The notes under the pieces are model-generated. The model made no database searches and was not told the origin of the DNA. It worked only from the letters and a program-made list of their open reading frames with translations. Position numbers and translations under genes: made by a program. A stretch of 64,000 nt of DNA. It comes from Agarophyton chilense. Taxonomy: Eukaryota; Rhodophyta; Florideophyceae; Gracilariales; Gracilariaceae. Positions within the stretch are counted from its first letter, which is position 1. Every line of letters starts with the position of its first letter. The stretch is from contig JARGXX010000138.1 of NCBI GenBank assembly GCA_030374765.1, positions 248,001 through 312,000 on the forward strand, read 5' to 3'. Positions 24,401 to 33,633 of the stretch are shown one piece after another.

Positions 24401-24666
24401 ATGTGATCTCTTCTGGAACTGGAATGGTGGTAGCTAAACTTCTGAACCTGGATAAAATCGATAACGGCCTATTTGTTACCGTCCGTTGGAAGGGCCTACC
24501 GATTTTGGAAGATCATCTAGAACCCATTGCAATGGTTTATGAAGACGTACCACAAATAGTGGAACGACTACTTTGTCGCAAGAATGCACCGTCTGGTCTT
24601 TGCCGACAAATCACATCGCAATCTCCCTCTTTAAAAGAGGGTAGTGTAACCGAAAATGCGGTTTAA
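21404..24666 (+). pseudogene. Decayed pol (RT-RNase H-INT-chromodomain) of Gypsy element B
   Basis: RT: FRFTVDLRPVN, then FATLNLSHGYWQLEL in which motif A has Asn for the usual Asp, then AWLDDILLYA with both motif C Asp residues. RNase H: VYTEASDSVWSGI, where the first catalytic Asp is Glu, followed by a frame change near 22790 and FDLYTDHNN. Integrase: HIGPSGHRGRD...C-I-H-C zinc region, core DYIEV, MSDGPTHSGNE and SNGAVERLGKEL. The C-terminal VRWKGLPILEDHLEPI near 24480 is chromodomain-like and would target chromatin. Stops at about 21890, 22478, 22645 and 23881 and frame changes make it a pseudogene. Confidence 0.85.
24629..24644 (+). other. Polypurine tract of Gypsy element B
   Basis: TTTAAAAGAGGGTAG directly precedes the 3' LTR, the position from which plus-strand DNA synthesis is primed. 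Confidence 0.65.
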
Positions 24667-24911
24667 CAGTAGGTACCTTATCTGGTTAGATATCACACAT
24701 GCATTTGCGTTTGCTTTCGCCAAAACCACTCGGTTTATTCTTTGAACTACTATACCGAACGGGTGGCTGAGCGTGCCTCTAAGAGAGAGAGAGCAGCTCT
24801 GAGACCGTACGGTTGGGTTATAAGGTTGGTAGCTACCGTACGCTACAGTCTGGAGTAAACCATCGAACTATCGGTCAACTTTCCCTGTCATTGTTCCCTG
24901 AAGTTGCCGCG
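24645..24911 (+). repeat. 3' LTR of Gypsy element B
   Basis: 267-bp copy of the 18445 LTR, starting TGTAACCG. The final bases (GCCGCG) have drifted from the ACA ending seen in the 5' copy. Confidence 0.83.
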
Positions 24912-26039
24912 CGGTCGGAGCTTTCCGGGCGCACCTCCTGCGTCTGTGTTCTCGGAAGTGCAAATTTGGTTCCCAAAAATCTAGTATTTTAATGGTAGGA
25001 GGTCAGTTCTTAAACTGCGAATGTGCTAGTACGAAAGTGCTAGAAAATCTAGCAAATTAGCAAACGTCTAGGATGAGGTGAAGAATTTCGTAGCCAGGTT
25101 CTCCCTTCTAGCACCAGAGAATAGCAGAAATGAATGTCAGTTACGACATGTATTTTACCACACTCATACTAGCAAACTAGCAAACAAGAGAAATTAGTGG
25201 ATGTTTTTGTCTAGAATAAACCGACTTTCTAGGTTAGAAAGGGTCGCTACACCACCCTCTGGAACAGCTTTTCTGGCCCATCCTGAGCATGGCTAATAAC
25301 ACTCAAACCACATAGAATTCATCCCAAATTGGTACCTACCACCCCACCCCAAAAATACATTACAAATTACCGCTCAAAAACTAGATACACCCAAAAATCG
25401 AAACAAGCACGCCTAGAAATGCAACGAAATACAGGACAACGAAACACAGTCAGACACAGTCTGCCATTCAAGCATTGCAGAAAGCAAACGAACCTCTTTC
25501 ACCCTTCCATGTTTCCATCTTTCACGCGTTACCCAACGTACTTCACATACACACACACACACAAGCAAGCCAAAACCAGATCATTGGATCACATCTTCAA
25601 CACCATCACTGCAGATAAAACTTCCCACTTCCTGAATCCACTCCGAGAAGAAATTGAGTAACAAACCAACTCCTCATAAATCGCTAAGCACCGCACACAC
25701 GTTCAACAGTTAGAAAACGAATAGAACAAGAAAAAAATGTCCGTTACGTACTCCGCTTTTCACTGCCGGTCTCTACACACACGACGACGTGGAGAACAGC
25801 AGCACCGATCGCTCCCATAGCGCCAAAGGCGTAAACCGCACAGCCGAACAGTATCGAAGACATGAAGCACCCATGAGCCACGCACACCACCCAATCCCTC
25901 TGAACCCCCTCGCCGCCGGTCCCGGTTTCTCCTAATTTTTCCGCCCAAAATCAAAATCAAGCTCCCACGATTAACACGAGTTCTCCCTCAGTGCATCTTT
26001 GCACACCACGAAAGCTTTCACGCAAACTTTCCGCCTGCC
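24912..26039. other. Interval without recognised genes; CTAGCAAA repeats
   Basis: No gene recognised. At about 25020-25190 the words CTAGCAAA and TTAGCAAAC recur several times. A short CA microsatellite lies at about 25549-25562. The plus strand becomes strongly pyrimidine-rich from about 25300, before the transposase reading frame starts. Confidence 0.4.
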
Positions 26040-29000
26040 ATGCATCGTAGCGAGGTGGAGAGTATAGCTTTCACTAAAAGTTCCCCTCGTGAAGTATCAT
26101 TCAAAACTATAATTTCCACTTCACCTTTTCACATCCTCCCATCTCCATCTCAGCCCTCTCCCTTCATGCCATCTTGCTGCTTTCCCGGTTGCTTCTATCG
26201 CACAAACTCCCTCTATTCCCTCTCTCAGCATCAAAAACGCTGTCGACTCGGCAAAACTTCTAGCCCCTACGTCTTCCAAACCACCCAGAGTGGTTTCCCG
26301 CTCGCTCCACGCACAAAAAAGCCATCCATCCCAACCTCCCAAACTGCCTCCGTCCGTGTCTCAAACCGCCCCTCCGATAACGTATCCTTCCAAGACGACG
26401 ACCAGTATCACTCCAACCAAATCGCTCTCGCTACACGTTCCGGAGATGCAGCTGATATGCTCCACACCGCTTCCCCGTCCCCATCTCTCCTGAAACTCAC
26501 CCTCGCCTCCTCGGTGAATCACACCCTTCATCAGATGCTTATTTCCATCTCCTTCATCGCCACCAAACTCGGAAAGCGACTCGCAGACGAACTCATCGAC
26601 ATCCTCAAGAACCCCTCCATCTCACTCTTAGACTTCCAGCAGTCTATCTCCTTGGCGTCCCAACGCCTACAGCTCCACTCTAAACTATTTAAGCACACCT
26701 TAGGCTTTATTGGATTCAAAACCTCCATCATCTCAGAGAAATTCAACAAATTCTCCGCAACTTTGTAGCTCAAAGATCCCATAGAAGTCCGACGCCAGCA
26801 ACTCCAAATCACTTCCCACCACACCTCCTTCTTCCACCCAATCAGGCAATCTTCCACCACCGGCATCCCCGCCTTCGCCCACTCCATGGCTTGCGAACTC
26901 GACTCACACGTCTTCCCCGCAATGAAAGAACACATCCTCCACTCCCAAGGCGTAGACGTCATCTGGCGCGAGCCCAGCACCACTGGCAACAACTCCTTCA
27001 TCGGATTCGTACAACTCTCCTCAGACAAGACCTTCACCACTTTCAAAAGCTCCTCTCTCACCTCCTACCCCTTGCACATCCCCCTTCTCAGCTTTTCAGA
27101 CTCCTTTCGCCGCCACTGCACCTCCCGCCACTACACCGTCGTCAGTTACATCCCCACTTCATTCAACCACACTTCCTCCCCTCCAGACGACGATTCCATC
27201 GACATCAACCTTTCCTCCTACTCCATGGACGGCGCAGCGCGTAGGAACTCGTCTAGAAGTCTTTCAACACAATCCTCGACCCCCTCTGCTCCGCCGGTCT
27301 AAAAGAATCTCCCTTCTGTGACGTTGACAGCGCCATCCGTCAATGCCATCCAGTCATTGCAAACTATAGCGCAGACATCCCGAAAGCAAAGAACATACTC
27401 GCCATTCGCCATAGCACAAATCCAATAAAGCCTTGCCACAGATGCTTCGTTCCTCGCTCAGACCTCAACCTCTACACTCTCACCCTCATTCCCCGAACTG
27501 TCTCCTACACCACTCAAACAAGGTCTCGGCATAAGCAACTGCTCCACAACTCCGAGGCAGCCCTTCTCTCCCGCAAACCACGCGTCGCCAGAATGCTAAG
27601 AAACCAAAACACAGAACTCCTCCATTCCACCTCCCTCTCCTCTTACACCTTCTTCCTCGCGTCATACCCACTCCTCAACGTCTCCCCACTTCTCACTCCC
27701 TACTCGATCCTCTCCTTCGAACCACCTTTGCATCTCAAAGCTCATCAAGCTCACCACCATCGAAAGACTCAAATCCGAAGATAAACTCTCCAACGTTGGT
27801 CCGTCACCCTCCACCAAATTATTCAAGACCATCTGCACCTCTCTTCTGAACCACGCCAACACCATCCTCGTGGATATCGAACTTCACTTCCCCGCTTCGG
27901 GTCTTCATATCGACTTCTCATCTCCCGAAAAGGGTAACTCACTCAAATTCTTCTTCACCCCCGACGGTTTGAAAAGAATGCTAGAAGCAAAGGACTACAG
28001 AGCACTGGATATGGTCTTCTCCTTCATCTACGCCTTCTTTAAGCGGTGCTGCAATGAAGTTGACACAGCACCCATCACCTCCATCTTCATGTCCTACACT
28101 GACCTCGTCAACAACGTGCTCCACTACCATAACTTCCCAGAATGTACACATATCCGCATTCGCTCCTTGGAGATTCTCATCAAAAACTTCAAGTCAAATG
28201 CCTTCTAAGTCCTCAGCCCGTTCCAGGTGTCGAACTTCGGAACATTTAAGTTCCATCTCCTCGATCAAATCATGCCAGACATCAGAAGATACGGAGACCT
28301 CCACTTCGGTGACGCAGGATTCTATGAACATGCACACCTCCTCTTCAAAAACCACTGCCGCCGCCTCTCCCGCAGAAGATTAACAGCTCACAGAGAAATA
28401 ATCGACGCCATCCAACAGTATGAAAACATTCGCCACTCCATCCACACCTCCACCTCAAACTGAAAATACTTCCCTTCTCCTCCACCTCGAAAGCCCTGCA
28501 TGGTTGGCGATGGAATCACTATCCTCCTGCGCAACGTCATCACCGCTGACAAGTACCTTCGCTCCCATCCTCATTCCACAACCTCATCCTTCTCACACAT
28601 CTTCCTCCCTTCCACCCTATCCTTCATCAACCAAATCTCTCTAGACGCCCTCTCCGCTTTCCATGACCTATGCCTCGAAACCGTCGGCCTCTCCTCATCC
28701 TCTTCTCATCTTCACAATCTCAAGTTCAAAGTCGTCAACTCAGCTTTCGTTCGCGGCGATTTCAACCCTTCCTTACGTGATTACAACTCCCACTTCAATT
28801 TCATTCGTTCATCAGAGCCAAACGCCCCTCTCCCCAGCGCATCTTCAGGACCTCCTCTTTCTGTCCATCCAAATATCCCAAATTCTCCTACATCTTGGTT
28901 TCCTCTACCCCCCTAAAACACTGCACCTTCCCCACCACTTGGACCTGCCAACTTCTAGCCCTTATCCGGTTCGACTTCAAAGAAAACGGCTCAAACGATG

Positions 29001-29110
29001 AATAGTATGCCTTGGTATGCTTCTTCGAGGTCACCAAGCCAGTCGATCTCGTCGACGGCACCGTCAATTGCTTCTCCTTTCGTTCGGCCACAGATGATGA
29101 ACTCCACCAC
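26040..29110 (+). pseudogene. KDZ/Plavaka-like transposase, frameshifted
   Basis: Successive fragments in three frames follow the order of KDZ-superfamily (Plavaka-like) DDE transposases. From the ATG at 26040: a C2HC zinc finger, CFPGCFYRTNSL...HQKRC (residues 45-66); a variable region with a stop at 26766; a domain with FNTILDPLCSAG, then VIANYSADIPKAKNILAI and PCHRCFVPRSDL near 27440; LNVSPLL...FEPPLHL near 27680 (the family's EP-L-H-x-L-G position); and FGTFKFHLLDQIMPDIRRYG near 28240. A C-terminal domain ends near 29100 with FFEVTKPVDLVDGT. It would excise and integrate the element. At least five frame breaks make it inactive. Confidence 0.7.
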
Positions 29111-29400
29111 CCCCTCCCCTCCAATCACACCAACCCCTCTCATAACGTCTCTCCGTGGTTTGGTCTCATCCCCTTCTGTTCCATCAAAGGTTCAGTTCTC
29201 GTCGTCCGCCAAAACTATCCCGCCAAGTCCTTCTTCCCTTCCCTCCACTGGTAATTCCACCACTTCTACGTTAACAGATTTTACAGAGACCCACGTGCTC
29301 GCGCATACTTCTCCACCCAAAGTGAACACGTTTGAAATTCACATCCATAACACTGAGCATCGTCTCAGAAGTATTTAGCTCATATTCTGCCCAGTCTCAT

Positions 29401-31776
29401 TCACTCACTCTCCAATTCTCCTCCTACCCCCTCTTCTCCTTCTTGTAGCATTGCATGATCCTCTCCTCCATGAACAGAACTTGCAAGAACCTCCGGATTG
29501 CATCGTCTTGGCTTAAACCCCATTTCATTCGGCCTGAAACTCCCAACGTAACAGTGCGCCATGCATCCCAGGCGGTCCGTGAACTCGCTCATGAACACTC
29601 CTTCGCGAATTGCCAAACCTACCATTTGCTTCGAAGGCATCCATAGTGCAACAGTCCCGACCCGCTCCGAATTGCCAAACACATGCTTCCGTTTTTCCCT
29701 AATCCCTCCCCTGTGCTCCAGTTCCTCCCTGTATATCTCCTTCACCTTCCCCCTCGCCGTCTCTAAAATACTTCTACAGCCAGCGGAAGGTACTTTGAAA
29801 ACAAATTCGTGAACAGTATCTGCCGTTTCGCACCTCTTCCACCATCACAATCCATCGGCCGCACCACATACGCAATCCACGCATCCAGGCGCCCCAGCTG
29901 CACAACACTCCCGTCCACATACATATATCTTTCCTCCGCTTCCCGCGACCTTTTCTGCACGTCGTACCCAAGAAACTCCCTCAGCACTTGCAAACTCACT
30001 GGGTTCCGGAAGTACATGTCATCAGGCTCATCCTCATACTTCTCCGCCGACACACGAAACCCAGAGAAACATATCTCTTCTACTTTCCTCATCCTTTATG
30101 TCGACAACACTTCATTCCCACCAATATCCTTCGGTAGTTGCTTCTGAAGTGCCTCCTGCACCTGCAACACGTACCTCCTCTACAAGTCGTTGTCCTCTCC
30201 TTGCTCCTTGTCTAGGACGCCTAGCTATCAAATTATATCCCAGTCATAAAAACAGCTTCCCCCTCACATTCCGCTGTCGTGCGCCCAAAGCATCGCTCAA
30301 AGCCTGCTTCGCCATCATCTGTAAACACGAATCCTTCATCAAATTTTGCACACTCTCCTCCTCCTTTCCCAACGATTGTAATGATGCCCACATCGGCCTC
30401 TCCAACTACATACTCACCACATCGTACAACCAAGCCTCACTTCCTCCCTTCACCGACGGCGTATACGGTTTCATCTCTCGTGCTACCTCCATCGGACATC
30501 GATGAACAATCTCTTCCCCATCCATAACCACTACTCTTTCCTCCCTCTCCTCTCCCACAACCTCACACTTATTCACCCAGTTCCTCGCCACAGCACCCGA
30601 CAGACACAGCTCCGACGTCACACTCTTCGCATTCTGAAGCACACTGTCCTACACATTCTTCGCCACCCAATAGAACATTTCATCCATTTCTATCTCGTGT
30701 CGCATTCTCCCACCCCTCTCCATTATATTCGACTTCTCTTATTTGTTCTTCAACGACTGCAGTAACGATTGTATGAGAAGCTGGTGATCTCTCCCCTCCT
30801 TCCCAAGCCGTTGGATCCCTTCCTGGCCCATCCTCAGACTTATCTTCAAGCTCTTCCAATCATCCCCCGCACTATGTAGCTCCCCCTTCAGCCTACCCAT
30901 CTTCGTTAGCAGTTCATCCCGTGCGGCATTCGGCTCTTCTACACAATGCACTCCGCCAGTCTCTTCATAAGCGTCCCCAAACCCACTTTTCTCCTTGGAA
31001 TCATCACCCTGGTCCAGTTCCCTTCTCATACCCCATGAAAACCGTCCATCTACTCTTTTCCTTCTTCACCGCAGCTCCCTTTTCATCGCCTCTCCCCTCT
31101 CTCCAGGCCTCTGTGCAACGGGATGCACGCAGTCCCCATATTCTATCGGTATCTCGATTTCGTTTTCTCCATCTCCCTGTTCTTCCACTCTCTTTGTAAA
31201 CCCGTCACTCCGATCCAGTGGTCGATAAACCCATCAAATACGCCCTGTCTTCACCTTATCGCTCGCCATTGACGCTCGCTCAGGGAGTTCTGAACCTCTA
31301 CTAGAAAACCTCACGTCCACCGGCACATCCTTTTTTTGAGACGCTGTTTTCACAGTTCTTGGTCCAGGCGATTCTCTCGTCGCTATCGTCGCCTCTTGCG
31401 CGGCCCGTCGCGAAACTTTCGGCAGCTCGCTGATGTTGTCTATAGCAGTTCTGCCCGTACAATCTAGTACGAAGTCCTGCTCCCTCTCCTCTTCATAATC
31501 ATCCTGCCTACGCTTATATGACGCATTATTAGACGGTTTTCCGCGCTCCACATGAGTACCTTTTGCAGAATCCCTCTGCTCCGGCTTCGGCTTCGCGCTC
31601 GGCTTCTCCTTCACCTTCGACTTCTTCTTCGGCTTCGACTTCAGCTTAGAGGTTTTTAGAGTGAGGGGTTCGTCTCCCTGCTTTGCGTGTTTCGCGGCGA
31701 GAAGCTCACTCTTAGTGGTTTCCGTGGCCGCGGAGGACGTTTTTGCGTGCGTTCCAGGTTTATCTCTGGCACGCAC
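29401..31776 (-). pseudogene. Broken minus-strand companion gene of the KDZ-like element
   Basis: Minus-strand fragments can be linked in order: 31776-31234 (lysine-rich, nuclear-type basic region), 31029-30739 (coiled-coil-like), 30642-30406, 30433-30233, 30092-29763 and 29745-29401. Composition is E/K/G/V-rich and unlike random antisense. Segments such as PVSLQVLREFLGYDVQ and YMYVDGSVVQLGRLDAWIAYVVRPM look like a folded domain, but I recognise no family. The gene converges on the transposase and shares its strand asymmetry, so I infer that both belong to one element. I saw no TET/JBP dioxygenase signature, although such genes accompany KDZ elements in fungi. Confidence 0.4.
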
Positions 31777-32020
31777 TGTACGTCGCGGAGTCTTCGAAGA
31801 TACTTAACTTCGCTGCGGCCGCCGTTGACTCCGGCCCGACCCAGTTCTTGTCCTCTTCGTAATATCGGGTTCCTGTACCCGAGTCGTCCCCCTGCCCAAA
31901 CCGGTTCGGGTAGTCCGCTTCGTTGTACGCGTAAGAGGGGCCATAGACAACGTCTAGGTATACAAAGAGACGGAGACGGGATGAGAGAAAGAGAGAGGAA
32001 CACGGCAAAGAAGAGAGCGA

Positions 32021-32062
32021 CGAGACGGACAACGAGACGGACAACGAGACGGACAACGAGAC
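32021..32062. repeat. 12-bp tandem repeat (CGAGACGGACAA)
   Basis: Three and a half copies of CGAGACGGACAA in a purine-rich stretch just where the strand composition changes from pyrimidine-rich to purine-rich. Confidence 0.75.
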
Positions 32063-32275
32063 TTAGAGTGTGGATGTTAGAGAGAGAGAAAAGGTCTTGC
32101 GACGGCGTCGCCTAGAGGGATTGAGAACCGTGGGGTGGAAGCTCGCTTTCGCCGTTTCTGAAAATTTGGGATATTTATTTTCATCTCCCGCTTTGTTTTC
32201 CATAGCGCCATTCAAGCACAGAATACCCAATACGCTTATCTCGGTTAGATCTCCATCATCCGTTGGTGTTACTTC

Positions 32276-32630
32276 TTGCATCACTTCTTCCTAATACCGA
32301 GTACTAGTGCCTCGTCGACAGGAAGTGTGCTACCGAGTCCGAGTCCATCGCGATCGATGAGCCCGGTACCGATCTTTAGTGTGAGAGACAGTGTGAGTGT
32401 GCCACCGAGTTCAAATGCGTCAATGTCCGGGAGCGTGGTACCAAGTTCGAATGCGTTTACATCTGGAATTATGGTACCAAGTTCAGATTTCTCTGTGTTT
32501 AAGAGTGTTTTTCCCAGTCCATCATCACTCGTGAGTATTCCCCAAGCAACTTCTACATCCAACATTCTGCTGAAACCAAGCGCTTCATTCATTGAGAGTA
32601 TCTATTTCTACCCAAGTCAATCCATGGGGC
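32276..32630 (+). pseudogene. 5' part of Ser/Thr-rich repetitive membrane-protein gene
   Basis: An open stretch rich in Ser, Pro, Val and Thr, with short repeats such as SVVPSSNAFTSG and VLPSPSPS, like the ectodomain encoded from 33.63 kb onward. It is cut at 32631 by a solo LTR. Preceding frames (32070-32275) could hold a start and a hydrophobic segment, but no single frame joins them. Treating this as the upstream part of the same gene is an inference from composition and orientation. Confidence 0.4.
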
Positions 32631-33179
32631 TGATGGAGGTAGATGGAAAGTTGAGGTTTGAAAGGGAAGGTCGCTAGCTCTGGCTAGAATTTACTTGGAA
32701 GTTGTCGATCTTTGACTTATATTCTACTTAACTCTGACACCCGTTTAACCTCCAGCTAACTTAAGCCCTAGACTACAAACTGGGGACATTCAATACTACC
32801 AATCATATTCAAACATGACAATAAACCCTAACCCAAATTCACTTCAACATACTACAGCAAGGTACAACAGTGCATAATACACCATTACACTGACGTGAGC
32901 ACAAATTCAACGTTCCAGAAGATATTAAGTGTAATCCGCCTCCATGACGATCCTGTTCCAGCAAAGCACTGCATGCCTTCTGTAATACACAAGACAGAGT
33001 GTCTATTCTTCCAGATCATTCTATACAGCCTGTACTATATGTAAAACATCAGATCTGAACAGTGTGAACACTTTGCACACTAGTACAACTAATAGATGTG
33101 GGCATGTGTAAACGGCAGACTCCTACTTTCTTTCCACCAATTACAGTGACAGCACTCATCACTCATCCGATATCTAAAA
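32631..33179 (-). repeat. Solo LTR, Copia family 1 (LTR1 copy A)
   Basis: 549-bp copy of the LTR found at 56090-56639, in the same orientation. On the plus strand it runs TGATGGAGGTAGATGG...GATATCTAAA, so it reads TG...CA from the minus strand apart from a changed terminus. No internal Copia coding is attached on either side. It lies inside the Ser-rich gene and three bases from the 447-bp repeat on its right. Confidence 0.8.
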
Positions 33180-33182
33180 GGG

Positions 33183-33629
33183 TGTGAAGGAGCGATGATG
33201 ACGGTGGAGCCATGTAAGCTGCCGGGCCCTGAAGGATCTTGCAGATGACACATGGACGGGTCGACCTCAGGTGGACTCATGTAGATTATTCATTTATTTT
33301 AATTAGTGTAATAGATTATCATTACAGTGCCAGGGAGATCTCAGCGCCTCGCCAGTACTATTTACTTGGCTCGAGTGACGCTTCTCTCTTAGAGTACGGT
33401 AGGCACCGTTAGGATACTTTATAACCCCCTTTTGTATATTAGTTCCACCCTTTGGTCTTCAAGCCATCGTTTCCGTAGCTCCAACCTGCAGGACTAGGCA
33501 GTAAACGCCAGCCCATTGCACCAAGTACTCTGGGAGTGCCGCCGTCAAGGAATCGAACCTTAGGACCCGCTCTACCACGCTACCACCGGTCGCGACCCGT
33601 ACGCTGACCCACCCATCATTGCGTTACAC
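33183..33629 (-). repeat. 447-bp repeat with tRNA-like boxes, left (inverted) copy
   Basis: Reverse complement of the repeat at 36569-37014, roughly 80-85% identical by eye. Read on the minus strand it starts GTGTAACGC and ends CCTTCACA. A B-box-like GGTTCGATTCC (plus positions 33549-33559) follows a tRNA D-arm-like TAGCGTGGTAGAGC, with only about ten bases between them. Confidence 0.8.
33549..33585 (-). promoter_or_regulatory. tRNA-like Pol III A/B-box pair (left copy)
   Basis: The B box GGTTCGATTCC fits the Pol III consensus GGTTCGANTCC exactly. The upstream TAGCGTGGTAGAGC resembles the tRNA TAGCTCAGTGGTAGAGC D-arm with three bases missing. The anticodon arm is absent, so this is not a tRNA gene but could be a relic Pol III promoter. 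Confidence 0.45.
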
Positions 33630-33633
33630 AGGG

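Larger units (their letters stand above)
18445..24911 (+). mobile_element. Gypsy-type LTR retrotransposon with chromodomain (element B)
   Basis: Two 267-bp direct repeats (18445-18711 and 24645-24911), both starting TGT, enclose gag, protease, RT, RNase H, integrase and a C-terminal chromodomain-like region, in Ty3/Gypsy order. A polypurine tract TTTAAAAGAGGG lies just before the 3' LTR. LTR identity is about 87% by eye, so it is old. Frames contain stops at several sites and a frame change in RNase H. About 0.9 kb of unrelated sequence with hairpin repeats separates protease from RT. A target-site duplication is not convincing (ATGTC/CGGTC). Confidence 0.87.

Noticed and set aside
33549-33585. 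Possible tRNA gene
   Set aside because: The D-arm-like and T-arm-like parts are only about ten bases apart. There is no anticodon arm or paired acceptor stem, and the sequence is part of a dispersed repeat.
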